In this document: positions 27,825-37,664 of the stretch, one piece after another
How positions within the stretch are numbered: the stretch's first letter is position 1
Layout: each line of letters starts with the position of its first letter
Source: Campylobacter concisus
GTDB lineage: Bacteria; Campylobacterota; Campylobacteria; Campylobacterales; Campylobacteraceae
Direction: 5' to 3'
DNA: 64,000 bases
Assembly: GCF_003048575.1 (NCBI RefSeq)
Contig: NZ_PIRZ01000003.1
Coordinates: forward strand, 1-64,000
The notes under the pieces: generated by a model
Databases searched by the model: none
What the model saw: only the letters and a program-made list of their open reading frames with translations
What the model was told of the DNA's origin: nothing
Translations under genes and position numbers: made by a program

Positions 27825-30140
27825 ATGCGAAAATGGATCTTAGTTGCAGTTGTAGCGCTATTCGTATTTGCACTATTAGCATCCTTACTAGACTATAATC
27901 TAATTGGAAAAATATCTATTTTGCTTAGTTTTTTTATAGTAACTTTTGGCATTTATACTTCAATGGATAAAGTAAAAACCAAAATAACGCATTGGCTTGC
28001 AATATGTTTTGGTGTTTTTTTATGGTCTATTTGTGATGCATTAATGGTGTTAAATCAAGATATACTATTGCGGGCTCATAGTTCTTATGCGTATCTTGAT
28101 GTGTTTTTTATGTTGCCGATGATATCTATTTTGGCTGGCGTTAGTATATTTTTGTATTCAAAATTTTCAGCCAGCCAAGAAAAGCTAGCCATCATTATGG
28201 ATAGCATAAGTGTCTTTTTTTTAATAGTAATTTTAATATATGGTATTTTTGATGAAGTAGATATCTTATCGATAATAAATAATAGATCAAATATCGTTTT
28301 TCTCTCTATTGTAGCCATAAATTTTCTTATACTTTTTATCACTTTAAGTGAGATTTTTACAAGCAGTTTGCTTCATATAAAAATTAGTGGCTTTTACCTT
28401 ATATCGGCTAGTATTTTATTTACGATGCTAAATTTATTTATTTTTTATAGTCAGATCTCAAATGTAAATTTTGGCCATAAAATAGATTTTTTATATATCG
28501 TTCCTTTCTTCTTCTTGATGATAGGAGCTTTTCATTTAAAAGCCCAAAACGAATATGTTACAAATACCGATAAAGATATCTCAATAGGATCAAAATGGCT
28601 ACCAATAATAATAGTTTTACCATTGCTATTACAAGAAGATCTGACATCTTTTAGTGCACTTATCTCGTTATTTATCTTGGTTGTAAATGCTATTGTTAAT
28701 TACTACGTTAAAAGCTCTATCGCAAGTAGAAAAATATTAGATTATGAGAGAAATCTTCATAGAGAGATGGAAAAGTCGATGCATGAGCGAACCAATGAAC
28801 TTATGCTCGCAAATTTAAGACTTCAAGATATGTCTGAGAAGGACTATCTAACAGATCTTGGCAATAGAAATTTTATAGTAAATGAGCTTGAAAGAATGTG
28901 CAAAAGCATTTCTGAAGATGAGGAAATCGTAGTTTATTATATAAATTTAAGCCGTTTTAAAAGTATAAATACGTCTTATGGGCATGAAATAGGCGATAGA
29001 ATTTTAAAACTAGTTGCAAAAAGGATACTTGAAGTTTGCAATAGACAAGAGGCCATAGCAAGGATTAGTGCGGACGAATTTATCGTACTAGCAAAAATGG
29101 AGATAAATAGTCATACAAAACGCTTAAATCTTGGTATCGCCTTAAAAGATGCTATTGAAAAACCAATTCAAATAGATAGATATCACTTTGGGCTTAAGTG
29201 CATAATAGGTATAGATGTAGCAACAAAAGATAGCACGGCAAATCCAAGAAATATTATAAAAAACGCAGATATGGCAATGTATTATGCCAAAAAAAATCCA
29301 GCTTTAAATCCTATGGTTTATAGCGATAAAATTAGCAATGAAATGCACCTAAGCTCAAGTATCGAGATCGCGCTTAAAAAAGCTAATTTGCAAGAAGACC
29401 TTCATGTATATTTTCAACCAATATTTGATCTAAAAATTGAAAAAATGATCTACGCAGAGGTTTTTTTATATTGGAAATCAGAAAAATTTGGCTTGATGGA
29501 AGCGAGCAAATTTATGAAAGAGGTCAATGTAAATAGCGATATTTTAAATGATATTTACTCACTTTTAGTTTCAAAGACCATAGAGTATGTAGATAGATGG
29601 CAAAAAGAAAAACTCTTGATACCAAAAATAAGTATAAATGTTGCACAGATTCAAAGTAAATCAGAAAAATTTGTTTTAGATTTTATTTCTAGCTTACGCT
29701 CGCACCATATAAATCCAGAGCTTTTTGAAATAGAATTTGGCGAAGAAATATGGACAAATAATACTAAGACGCTTGATAAAATTTTTTCTATTCTTAAAGA
29801 AAATAATATAGATGTTTGTATAGATAATTTTGGATCTGGATATACTTCATTTATTTATATTGGAAAGTACGGTGTTAAGCGTATAAAAATAGCAAGTGAA
29901 TTTGTTGCTCAAGCATCAAATAGCAAAATAGACGCACAAATCGTATCTGCAATTATTGATTTAGCAAAGGCAATGAAGATAAAAGTTGGCGCAAAAGGTG
30001 TAGAAAAAGAAGAAGACATTCGTTTTTTAAAAGAGCTTGATTGTAACGAAGTTCAAGGACTTTTCTTGTCTCGTCCTATAAGTGCAGAAGAATTTGAAGA
30101 CCTTGTAAGACAAGATCCTCAAATGATAGCTAAAGTTTAA
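27825..30140 (+). CDS. Membrane GGDEF-EAL protein, degenerate in both catalytic domains
   Basis: A 771-aa paralogue of the protein at 24834, with the same layout: about eight membrane helices, GGDEF and EAL. Both active sites are damaged. GGDEF reads SADEF. In the EAL domain the motif DDFGTG reads DNFGSG, AEGVE reads AKGVE, and the EITE glutamate appears replaced. It is therefore likely a c-di-GMP sensor or inactive partner, not an enzyme. The ATG used lies 38 nt past the only good ribosome site, so the true start may be upstream at a non-ATG codon. Confidence 0.85.
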   Translation: MRKWILVAVVALFVFALLASLLDYNLIGKISILLSFFIVTFGIYTSMDKVKTKITHWLAICFGVFLWSICDALMVLNQDILLRAHSSYAYLDVFFMLPMISILAGVSIFLYSKFSASQEKLAIIMDSISVFFLIVILIYGIFDEVDILSIINNRSNIVFLSIVAINFLILFITLSEIFTSSLLHIKISGFYLISASILFTMLNLFIFYSQISNVNFGHKIDFLYIVPFFFLMIGAFHLKAQNEYVTNTDKDISIGSKWLPIIIVLPLLLQEDLTSFSALISLFILVVNAIVNYYVKSSIASRKILDYERNLHREMEKSMHERTNELMLANLRLQDMSEKDYLTDLGNRNFIVNELERMCKSISEDEEIVVYYINLSRFKSINTSYGHEIGDRILKLVAKRILEVCNRQEAIARISADEFIVLAKMEINSHTKRLNLGIALKDAIEKPIQIDRYHFGLKCIIGIDVATKDSTANPRNIIKNADMAMYYAKKNPALNPMVYSDKISNEMHLSSSIEIALKKANLQEDLHVYFQPIFDLKIEKMIYAEVFLYWKSEKFGLMEASKFMKEVNVNSDILNDIYSLLVSKTIEYVDRWQKEKLLIPKISINVAQIQSKSEKFVLDFISSLRSHHINPELFEIEFGEEIWTNNTKTLDKIFSILKENNIDVCIDNFGSGYTSFIYIGKYGVKRIKIASEFVAQASNSKIDAQIVSAIIDLAKAMKIKVGAKGVEKEEDIRFLKELDCNEVQGLFLSRPISAEEFEDLVRQDPQMIAKV

Positions 30141-30325
30141 ATTTCGGCCTTTATCTCTTCGTTTGATTTTACGACCATGCCTGAGCCATGGATTACGCTT
30201 GGAACACAACTGGTGCAAATATCAACTTCTTCGCCATTTTTATGAGCGTGGATAAAAACTGCATTTGTATCATCACTACTTTTTAGTCCGCAAACATTGC
30301 AAACCACTAGATCTTTTTCTCTCAT
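30137..30325 (-). CDS. Small zinc-ribbon-like protein
   Basis: A 62-aa protein with paired CxxC motifs (C9/C12 and C37/C40), able to hold one zinc ion, and a strong ribosome site (AAAGGAG). The function is unknown; such small cytoplasmic zinc ribbons are common. Its stop overlaps the convergent GGDEF-EAL gene by 4 nt. Confidence 0.72.
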   Translation of the reverse strand: MREKDLVVCNVCGLKSSDDTNAVFIHAHKNGEEVDICTSCVPSVIHGSGMVVKSNEEIKAEI

Positions 30326-30423
30326 TTTTTCTCCTTTAAAATTTTTGCTTATTTTAGCTCCTAAATTTTATACATAAAATGATTTAAGTCAAGCTTGCAT
30401 CATAGCATTTAATAATTTTTTGT

Positions 30424-30429
30424 TATAAT
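30424..30429 (+). promoter_or_regulatory. Probable -10 box of the dUTPase gene
   Basis: TGTTATAATCC has a perfect TATAAT 26 nt before the start codon, with AAAAGGG as ribosome site. Confidence 0.5.
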
Positions 30430-30454
30430 CCTTTAAAATTTAAAAGGGTCTAAA

Positions 30455-31150
30455 ATGAATGAAAGAACGATTATTTTAGAGATGTTAAAGATGCAGCAAA
30501 GCCTAAATGATGAGACAAATGGGCTTGGCTGGGAAAATGGTTATACTAATAAAAATAAATTAATCAGCTGGAGGCGCTGCATATATATGGAGTGCGCTGA
30601 GCTGATTGATAGCTTTGCTTGGAAGCACTGGAAGAGCATCGATGCTAAGACTGATGAGCAAAATTTACGCATAGAAGTTGTTGATATTTGGCACTTTATT
30701 ATGAGCTTGGCTTTGCAAATTTATAAATCAAAACAGCTTGGAGATATAGAAACTTTAGCTGATGACATCTGCCAGTCAAGCGGTTTTGGCGAGTTTTGTA
30801 AAGAGCCACTAAAGATCGAAGATGAGAGCATTTATGAGATAATGAATGATGTTGAGATGCTCATACATGAGTGCAGTGGGTTTGACTACGATATATTTGA
30901 TATTTTAAAAATTTACTTCTCTATGTCTTTAAAATGTGGCGTAAATTTATACTCGCTTTATGAGTGCTACATCGCTAAAAACGTGCTAAATCGCTTCCGT
31001 CAAAATAATGGCTACAAAGAAGGTAGCTATAAGAAAAATTGGAACGGACGCGAAGATAATGAAGTGATGAGTGAAATTTTGTCAAATGGCGTTAGTAAGA
31101 TAGGTGAAATTTACGCAGCACTTGAGCACGAGTATAAAAAGGTGAAATGA
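30455..31150 (+). CDS. dut: Dimeric dUTP diphosphatase
   Basis: A 231-aa all-helical protein of the dimeric (MazG-related) dUTPase family, which converts dUTP to dUMP and pyrophosphate, keeping uracil out of DNA. Metal-binding acidic motifs are seen in YMECAELID (ExxE-type) and EVVDIWHF. This is the Campylobacter type, not the trimeric enzyme. It overlaps the next gene by 4 nt. Confidence 0.9.
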   Translation: MNERTIILEMLKMQQSLNDETNGLGWENGYTNKNKLISWRRCIYMECAELIDSFAWKHWKSIDAKTDEQNLRIEVVDIWHFIMSLALQIYKSKQLGDIETLADDICQSSGFGEFCKEPLKIEDESIYEIMNDVEMLIHECSGFDYDIFDILKIYFSMSLKCGVNLYSLYECYIAKNVLNRFRQNNGYKEGSYKKNWNGREDNEVMSEILSNGVSKIGEIYAALEHEYKKVK

Positions 31151-31887
31151 TAAACCTTCTTCGCCTTGGTTTTAAAGACTTTTTTACAGCCAAATTTATA
31201 GCGCTATCCATCTTGCCGCTTCTCCTTAGCATCGTCTGCCTAGCTTGGCTTAGCATCTGGGGCGGCGGTGAGATTTTTGATTTTTTAAGTGATAGTGCCA
31301 AAAATGAAAATTTTACCTTTTTAGAGCCAAACTCGGCGCTCTCTTCATATGCTATTAAAATTTTAAACTTTAGCGCTACAAAGTGGATCATAAGCATACT
31401 TTTTTATGTTTTAAGCACCTTTTTAACGATAATTATCAGCATAATAATTGCCCTAATCGTAGCTGGCTTTTTAACTCCAGTTGTGGCCAAAGAGATAAAC
31501 AAAAGGCACTACAACTACGTGCTTAAAAGCGAGGCTAGCACAGCTAGAGTGCTAAAAGTGATGATGGTTGAGATCATGAAATTTCTTGGGATCTTGCTCA
31601 TCTGCCTGCCGCTTTTGTTTGTGCCGTTTGTAAATTTCTTTATCATCAATGTACCATTTTTTTACATCTACTATAAGCTTTTACTTATAGACGTTGGCTC
31701 AAGTACGCTTGATAGTGATAAATTCGAGCTTGCTTTGCTTGAGGGTGGTGGGATAAAATTTGTAGCTTTTACATTTTTGTTTTATCTAATATCGCTTGTG
31801 CCGCTTGTTGGGTTATTTTTTCAGCTTTATTTTGTGATAGTTTTGTCGCACCTTTTTTATCAAAGAGAGGCGATAGTTAAAATTTAG
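31147..31887 (+). CDS. EI24/CysZ-like membrane protein
   Basis: A 246-aa protein with about five or six membrane helices. The pattern, including the motif around PLLFVPFVNFFIINVPFFYIYY, fits the EI24 (CysZ-like) family. CysZ proteins import sulfate in Enterobacteria, but that role cannot be transferred here. Translationally coupled to dut by a 4-nt overlap. Confidence 0.7.
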   Translation: MINLLRLGFKDFFTAKFIALSILPLLLSIVCLAWLSIWGGGEIFDFLSDSAKNENFTFLEPNSALSSYAIKILNFSATKWIISILFYVLSTFLTIIISIIIALIVAGFLTPVVAKEINKRHYNYVLKSEASTARVLKVMMVEIMKFLGILLICLPLLFVPFVNFFIINVPFFYIYYKLLLIDVGSSTLDSDKFELALLEGGGIKFVAFTFLFYLISLVPLVGLFFQLYFVIVLSHLFYQREAIVKI

Positions 31888-31905
31888 AGCCAAATGGCCC
31901 TAAAT

Positions 31906-32427
31906 TTATGCGTAGTAAGATAGTTTATTGCTCTCATAAAGCAAAGTGTCAAATAGCCTTTTTGTCGCACTTAGTAGGTTTTTGTTTGCCTCATTTTGAG
32001 CTAGGAGCTCGTCAAACATTTTTAGCATATTGTCATTTATGAAATTTTTGTGATTTAGGTCTTTTGGCTCAGGTAATAGCTGCTTGATCTTGTTTGAAAT
32101 ATCACTTATGCTTTGACTGCTACCTGCGATCTTGTCACCCTCTTTGACGTTTTTCATAAATTCATCAACTTGTGGGCGAATTTGCTTCATCGCCTCTTCG
32201 ATCTCTTTCATATCCTGCTCATCTATGCCGTTTCCTTTGTATAAAAACTCATAGCCGTATTCGTGAGTTAGAGTTAGACTTCTTTGGCTTGAAGTGCCGT
32301 TTTTCTGGCTAGAAAACTCCAAACTTTTGTTGTCATACATAGAAAAGCTTATCTCATCGCCTGAGCTAGTTTTCATCGAAAAGCTCATGTTGTTGTAGCT
32401 TCCTTGAGAGTAAAAATTTGTTTGCAT
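31906..32427 (-). CDS. Uncharacterised 173-aa protein
   Basis: I do not recognise a family. The N-terminal 75 residues are serine- and aromatic-rich and probably beta (a run of F-S-M motifs); the rest is helical. There is no signal peptide or membrane segment. A ribosome site AAGGAT precedes the start. The gene is alone on its strand between two plus-strand units. Confidence 0.65.
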   Translation of the reverse strand: MQTNFYSQGSYNNMSFSMKTSSGDEISFSMYDNKSLEFSSQKNGTSSQRSLTLTHEYGYEFLYKGNGIDEQDMKEIEEAMKQIRPQVDEFMKNVKEGDKIAGSSQSISDISNKIKQLLPEPKDLNHKNFINDNMLKMFDELLAQNEANKNLLSATKRLFDTLLYESNKLSYYA

Positions 32428-32512
32428 TATTAAATCCTTTTGGGGCTAAATCGGCAAATTTTTAATTTCATAAAGCCAAAATTTTGTAAAATGCGTCAAA
32501 AAAGGACGGGCG

Positions 32513-32881
32513 ATGTGTTGTTTTGGGACTAGGGTTTTTTTGCTGATGCTTATCACTGTTTTAAGCTTTGTTTTTGCTAGGCTTTGGCCTATTTTGCCAG
32601 TCGTTGGCTACTACTTTATACTCGCAAATTTGCTTGCTGTTTTGATGTTTTCACTGTTTTTTAAAGGGCTTTTACCAAGCTTTGTAAAAGTAAATGCGAT
32701 CCACTATTTCTCGCTAATTGGCGGCTTTTTAGGAGCATTTTTAACGATACTTATTTTTAAAAAAGTAGCAAAAGATAAGTTTAGCCTAGTTGAGCTCATC
32801 ATCTTTTTGGTCTGGATTGCTATATTGCTCTTTGTCATTTTTAAATTTCAAGCCATTCTTGATATTTTTAGAGGAATTTAG
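32513..32881 (+). CDS. Small membrane protein, DUF1294-like
   Basis: A 122-aa protein with four membrane helices. The segment HYFSLIGGFLGAFL followed by a basic loop resembles DUF1294 proteins, of unknown function. It abuts the next gene directly. Confidence 0.6.
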   Translation: MCCFGTRVFLLMLITVLSFVFARLWPILPVVGYYFILANLLAVLMFSLFFKGLLPSFVKVNAIHYFSLIGGFLGAFLTILIFKKVAKDKFSLVELIIFLVWIAILLFVIFKFQAILDIFRGI

Positions 32882-33301
32882 ATGGATGATAGGATAGTTA
32901 AATTTCTAAAAAAGATGCACCTCGCTAGCGTTTGCGTTATTGATGAGGAGGGACAGCCTTACGCTTTTAGCGCATTTTACGCCTTTGATGAGGTAAATTT
33001 TAGCCTTTTGCTAGCTAGCTCAGATGATAGCTCGCATATCAAATTTTTAAAAAACTCAAAGCTTGTTGCTGGTACGGTCGCTCTTGATACAAAGATCGTT
33101 GGCAAGATAGAGGGCGTGCAGTTTCAAGGAGTGATGAGAGAGGCCAAAGAAAATGAAATAGAAATTTATTTCGAAAGATTTTTTTATGCAAAAGCAATGG
33201 ATCCAAAAATTTGGTGCATAAATCTTGAAAAACTAAAATTTACAAGTAATATTCTCGGTTTTGGCAAGAAGATAAAATGGGAAAAAGGTGGCAAAATTTA
33301 G
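32882..33301 (+). CDS. Pyridoxamine 5'-phosphate oxidase-like flavin-binding protein, YhbP-like
   Basis: A 139-aa split-barrel protein resembling the YhbP/PNPOx-like group, which bind FMN and have uncertain substrates. The start MHLASVCVIDEEGQPYAFSAFY and the later W-containing strand fit the fold. It directly follows the DUF1294-like gene with no gap. Confidence 0.68.
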   Translation: MDDRIVKFLKKMHLASVCVIDEEGQPYAFSAFYAFDEVNFSLLLASSDDSSHIKFLKNSKLVAGTVALDTKIVGKIEGVQFQGVMREAKENEIEIYFERFFYAKAMDPKIWCINLEKLKFTSNILGFGKKIKWEKGGKI

Positions 33302-33307
33302 ACGTTA

Positions 33308-33326
33308 AGCTTATATAAGCTACAAT
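33308..33326 (+). promoter_or_regulatory. fabG promoter with overlapping palindrome
   Basis: A perfect 14-bp palindrome AGCTTATATAAGCT (33308-33321) runs straight into a likely -10 box TACAAT (33321-33326), 32 nt before fabG. A repressor bound there would block transcription. Confidence 0.45.
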
Positions 33327-33358
33327 CATTGAAAAATTAGAAAAAATAAGGAGAATTT

Positions 33359-34102
33359 ATGAAATTTAGCGGAAAAAACGTGCTAATAACAGGTGCAAGT
33401 AGAGGTATCGGTGCACAGATTGCAAAAACGCTTGCAAATATGGGCTTAAAAGTGTGGATAAACTACCGCTCAAAGCCTGAGATAGCAGACGCTTTGCAAG
33501 CTGAGATCGAGCAAAATGGCGGCAAGGCTGCAGTGATAAAATTTGACGCAACTGACGAAGATGAGTTTATAAAAGGTATAAATTTGATAGTCGATAGCGA
33601 CGGTGAACTAAGCTACCTCGTAAATAACGCTGGCATAACAAATGACAAGTTAGCGCTTCGTATGAAAACTAGCGAATTTACAGATGTGATAAATGCAAAT
33701 TTAACTTCAGCTTTCATCGGATGTAGAGAGGCTTTAAAAATTATGAGTAAAAAGCGCTTTGGAGCGGTTGTAAACGTCGCATCTATCGTTGGTGAGATGG
33801 GAAACGCTGGACAGGTAAACTATTCAGCTAGCAAGGGCGGACTAATCGCCATGAGCAAGAGCTTTGCAAAAGAGGGTGCAAGTAGAAATATCCGTTTTAA
33901 TAGTGTAACTCCTGGCTTTATCGAGACTGATATGACACATGGGCTAAGCGATGAGGTGAAGAAAACTTATAGCGATAACATCCCGCTAAAACGTTTCGGC
34001 AGTGCTAGTGAAGTAGCTGAGGCTGTTGCATTTTTGTTGAGCGATCACGCAAGTTACGTGACTGGTGAGACGCTAAAAATAAACGGCGGACTTTATATGT
34101 AA
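33359..34102 (+). CDS. fabG: 3-oxoacyl-[acyl-carrier-protein] reductase
   Basis: A 247-aa short-chain dehydrogenase that reduces 3-oxoacyl-ACP with NADPH in fatty-acid elongation. Cofactor motif TGASRGIG (residues 11-18), NNAG, and catalytic S-Y-K with YSASK are all present. It starts the fatty-acid cluster; acpP follows 87 nt later. Confidence 0.95.
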   Translation: MKFSGKNVLITGASRGIGAQIAKTLANMGLKVWINYRSKPEIADALQAEIEQNGGKAAVIKFDATDEDEFIKGINLIVDSDGELSYLVNNAGITNDKLALRMKTSEFTDVINANLTSAFIGCREALKIMSKKRFGAVVNVASIVGEMGNAGQVNYSASKGGLIAMSKSFAKEGASRNIRFNSVTPGFIETDMTHGLSDEVKKTYSDNIPLKRFGSASEVAEAVAFLLSDHASYVTGETLKINGGLYM

Positions 34103-34189
34103 TGAAATTTCAACAAGTTTTGAAATTTAAAATAAATAAAAGCGTAAATATTATAAGATAACAGACATTTTTTATAAGGAGACCTTAAA

Positions 34190-34423
34190 ATGGCAGTATT
34201 TGAAGACGTAAGAGACGTAGTTGTAGAGCAACTAAGTGTAGATCCACAAGCAGTAAAATTAGAGTCTAAGATCATCGAAGATTTGGGTGCAGATTCACTT
34301 GACGTTGTAGAGCTAGTTATGGCTTTAGAAGAAAAATTTGAAGTAGAAATTCCTGATAGCGAAGCAGAGAAATTAATAAGCATCAAAGACGTTGTAGATT
34401 ATATAGAAAAACTAGGTAAATAA
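34190..34423 (+). CDS. acpP: Acyl carrier protein
   Basis: A 77-aa acidic protein with the phosphopantetheine site DSLDVVE (Ser36-like) in GADSLD. It carries growing acyl chains. A strong ribosome site (AAGGAGA) precedes it. It has its own AT-rich upstream segment with a possible -10, so it may be expressed apart from fabG. Confidence 0.97.
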   Translation: MAVFEDVRDVVVEQLSVDPQAVKLESKIIEDLGADSLDVVELVMALEEKFEVEIPDSEAEKLISIKDVVDYIEKLGK

Positions 34424-34457
34424 TTAAAATTTACACAGTTTGATTTAAGGAGATGTA

Positions 34458-35669
34458 TTGAAACGAGTCGTTGTAACTGGTATTGGTATGATAAACGCAC
34501 TTGGTCTTGATAAAGAGAGCTCTTTTAAGGCTATTTGCGAGGGTAAAACGGGAGTAAAGGAGATTACAAGCTTCGATGTAAGCGACTTTCCTGTTAAAAT
34601 TGCTGCCGAAATAACTGATTTTGATCCAAATAGCATTTTAGACGGTAAAGAGGTAAAAAAAGTAGATCGTTTCATACAACTCGGCATACAGGCATCTAAT
34701 GAAGCTATGGCCGACGCAAACTTCAAAGAGTTTGAAGCTCATAAATTTGGCGTTAGCTCAGCAGCTGGTATAGGTGGCTTACCAAATATTGAGAAAAATT
34801 CAATTACATATTCTGAAAAAGGCGTAAAGAGAATTTCGCCATTTTTCATCCCATCAGCACTTGTAAATATGCTAGGTGGCATAGTTTCAATAAATCATGG
34901 GCTAAAAGGCCCAAATTTATCTAGTGTAACAGCTTGTGCGGCAAGTACTCATGCAATATCTCAAGCAGCAAAATGCATTATGATTGGCCAAGCTACAAAT
35001 ATGCTAGTTATTGGAGCTGAATCTACGATTTGTGGTGTTGGAATAGGTGGTTTTGCTGCCATGAAAGCACTATCAACTAGAAATGATGAGCCAAGCAAGG
35101 CTTCAAGGCCATTTGACGCAAATCGTGATGGTTTTGTAATGGGTGAAGGAGCCGGTGCACTTGTGCTTGAAGAATATGAGTCAGCTATTGCAAGAGGTGC
35201 TAAAATTTATGCTGAAGTAGTTGGATTTGGTGAGAGTGGAGATGCACACCATATCACATCACCAACACTTGAAGGCCCATTAAGTGCGATGAAACAAGCG
35301 CTTGATATGGCAAAAGGTGTAAAGATAGATTATGTAAATGCGCACGGTACTTCAACACCTGTAAATGATAAGAATGAGACTGCGGCACTAAAAGCAGTTT
35401 TTGGTGACAAATGTCCACCGGTTAGCTCAACAAAAGGTCAAACTGGACACTGTCTAGGTGGTGCTGGTGCGATCGAGGCTGTTATATCTATAATGGCAAT
35501 GAGAGATGGCATCATCCCTCCAACTATAAACTATGAAACGCCTGATCCTGATTGTGATCTAGACTACGTTCCAAACAAGGCTAGAAAGGCTGAGCTAAAA
35601 GCAGTTATGAGCAATTCATTTGGCTTTGGCGGCACAAATGGCGTCGTAATATTTAAAAAGTTGGATTAA
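34458..35669 (+). CDS. fabF: 3-oxoacyl-[acyl-carrier-protein] synthase II
   Basis: A 403-aa condensing enzyme that extends acyl-ACP by two carbons with malonyl-ACP. Catalytic cysteine in TACAAS and histidines in NAHGTST and GQTGHCLGG form the usual Cys-His-His triad. It lies 34 nt after acpP and 1 nt before accA. Confidence 0.97.
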   Translation: MKRVVVTGIGMINALGLDKESSFKAICEGKTGVKEITSFDVSDFPVKIAAEITDFDPNSILDGKEVKKVDRFIQLGIQASNEAMADANFKEFEAHKFGVSSAAGIGGLPNIEKNSITYSEKGVKRISPFFIPSALVNMLGGIVSINHGLKGPNLSSVTACAASTHAISQAAKCIMIGQATNMLVIGAESTICGVGIGGFAAMKALSTRNDEPSKASRPFDANRDGFVMGEGAGALVLEEYESAIARGAKIYAEVVGFGESGDAHHITSPTLEGPLSAMKQALDMAKGVKIDYVNAHGTSTPVNDKNETAALKAVFGDKCPPVSSTKGQTGHCLGGAGAIEAVISIMAMRDGIIPPTINYETPDPDCDLDYVPNKARKAELKAVMSNSFGFGGTNGVVIFKKLD

Positions 35670-35670
35670 G

Positions 35671-36606
35671 ATGTCAAATTATTTAGATTTTGAAAAAAGC
35701 ATAAAACAAATTGATGAAGATATAGCAAATGCTAGGATCAGAGGCGATGAACATGCTGTTGAAATTTTAAATAAAAACCTATACAAAGAGATCACAAAAG
35801 TATATAAAAATTTAAACGAATATCAGCGTTTACAGCTCGCTCGTCATCCAGATAGACCATATTCTATTGATTATATAAAGTCATTTTTGGTTGATGGATA
35901 TGAGATCCACGGCGACAGAGCTTTTCGCGATGATCCGGCTATTGTTTGCTACATTGGTTACATCGGTGGTAAAAAGACTGTTGTTATAGGTGAGCAAAAG
36001 GGTCGTGGTACTAAAAATAAACTAAGAAGAAATTTTGGTATGCCTCATCCTGAGGGTTATCGCAAAGCTCTTAGAGTTGCAAAAATGGCTGAGAAATTTA
36101 ATCTACCTATTTTATTTCTCATAGACACTCCAGGCGCATATCCAGGCGTTGGAGCTGAAGAGCGAGGACAAAGTGAAGCCATAGCTAGAAATTTGTTTGA
36201 GTTTGCAAATTTAAAAACTCCAATAATTGCTGTTGTCATAGGCGAAGGTGGAAGTGGTGGTGCTTTAGCTATAGGCGTGGCTGATAGACTTGCCATGATG
36301 AAAAATTCTGTGTTTTCAGTTATCTCTCCAGAAGGCTGTGCAGCAATACTTTGGAATGACCCAGCTAAACAGGAACAAGCTACAAAATCTATGAAAATAA
36401 CAGCTGATGATTTAAAAAGTCTATCACTGATTGATGCTGTTATAGATGAGCCGATAAATGGAGCTCATAGAGATAAAGATGGTGCTGCAAAAGTACTTGC
36501 AAATTATTTTATCTCAGAGTTAGCTGAGCTTGAAAAGCTTGATATAAATGATCTTGTAGCAAAAAGAATAGAAAAAATTCTCTCTATCGGAGCATTTGAA
36601 GAATAA
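35671..36606 (+). CDS. accA: Acetyl-CoA carboxylase carboxyltransferase subunit alpha
   Basis: A 311-aa carboxyltransferase alpha subunit, which with AccD passes carboxyl from carboxybiotin to acetyl-CoA to give malonyl-CoA. It has the crotonase-like core with DTPGAYPG and GEGGSGGAL (oxyanion holes). The genes for AccBCD are not nearby. It closes the fatty-acid cluster. Confidence 0.96.
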   Translation: MSNYLDFEKSIKQIDEDIANARIRGDEHAVEILNKNLYKEITKVYKNLNEYQRLQLARHPDRPYSIDYIKSFLVDGYEIHGDRAFRDDPAIVCYIGYIGGKKTVVIGEQKGRGTKNKLRRNFGMPHPEGYRKALRVAKMAEKFNLPILFLIDTPGAYPGVGAEERGQSEAIARNLFEFANLKTPIIAVVIGEGGSGGALAIGVADRLAMMKNSVFSVISPEGCAAILWNDPAKQEQATKSMKITADDLKSLSLIDAVIDEPINGAHRDKDGAAKVLANYFISELAELEKLDINDLVAKRIEKILSIGAFEE

Positions 36607-36798
36607 ATTTATAGTCACAACAATTTTGTAAGAATACTTATCAAATTTGTTTGTGGCGTCATCTACCAAAATACTAAAATAATTTAAAAATCAATATAAA
36701 TTTAATCGCTTTAACGGCCATAATTTTTACACTAGCTTTTATATCTTTAAGATTTAAACACTAAAATTGTTAATATCAAATCCACATAAAGAGTATTA

Positions 36799-37653
36799 AT
36801 GAATAAATTCCAAGAAAAATATATCACTCTTTCAAAAGAATATTATAAAAATAATGGCAATGCTTCTAGCATTGAGGCACTCTATGAGTTTAAAGAAGAG
36901 TTGGAAAATTGTGATGACATTTGCGCAAAGTATGTTTTAGTCGATGTTTATCAGCTTTTATCTATGAGAAAGAGTGCTTACGACTTACTTTTAAAAATAC
37001 ATGACAAAAGTGATAAAAAGCAGCTAAAAATGCTTGGTTACTTGGCGCAGTTTGCGGATGAAGGTGACAAATTGGCGGTGCCAAGGCCAAAAAGTAAAGG
37101 GCAAATTTTAGCCCAAAAGGCAAAGGCCGCCACTTTGCCAAAATTTCGCTATCACCTAGAGCCATTAAAAACTGGCGCATTTAAAGATGATATGAGTGTG
37201 GTTTGCGAGTGCTGCGGCGAAAGCACCGAAATTTACTATGATAATGGCATCTATAGCGAACAAGATGTCACCTATCTTTGCCCAGCCTGCATCGCAAGTG
37301 GCAAAGCTGCTAAGAAATTTGACGCTACCTTTGTGCAAGACGCCGACAAACTAGACACGGATGACGCCAAAAAAGATGACAAGCTTTTTAGAAGAACGCC
37401 AGGCTATGAGAGCTGGCAGGGCGAGCACTGGGTGGCTTGCTGTGATGATTATTGCGCATTTTTGGGAGATGTGGGCACAAAGGAGCTTTTAGAGCTTGGC
37501 ATAGCAGACGAGGTCTTTGACGACTACGCAAAAAGAGATGAATATGACGTGAAAATGGTGCGCGAGGTGCTCGTGGCGGGTGGTAACTTTGCTGGGTATT
37601 TGTTTCGCTGTTTGCACTGCAAAAAGTATCATATCTACATTGATGCTTGCTAA
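36799..37653 (+). CDS. CbrC family protein with extra N-terminal region
   Basis: A 284-aa protein. The last 190 residues fit the CbrC (UPF0167) family: FRYHLEPLKTGAF, cysteine pairs CECC and CPAC, WQGEHW, and a C-terminal CLHCK. The cysteines may bind zinc. In E. coli CbrC is linked to colicin E2 tolerance; the molecular role is unknown. The first 95 residues are a helical extension. It lies 11 nt before the DUF1963 gene start. Confidence 0.78.
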   Translation: MNKFQEKYITLSKEYYKNNGNASSIEALYEFKEELENCDDICAKYVLVDVYQLLSMRKSAYDLLLKIHDKSDKKQLKMLGYLAQFADEGDKLAVPRPKSKGQILAQKAKAATLPKFRYHLEPLKTGAFKDDMSVVCECCGESTEIYYDNGIYSEQDVTYLCPACIASGKAAKKFDATFVQDADKLDTDDAKKDDKLFRRTPGYESWQGEHWVACCDDYCAFLGDVGTKELLELGIADEVFDDYAKRDEYDVKMVREVLVAGGNFAGYLFRCLHCKKYHIYIDAC

Positions 37654-37664
37654 AAAGGAAAACT

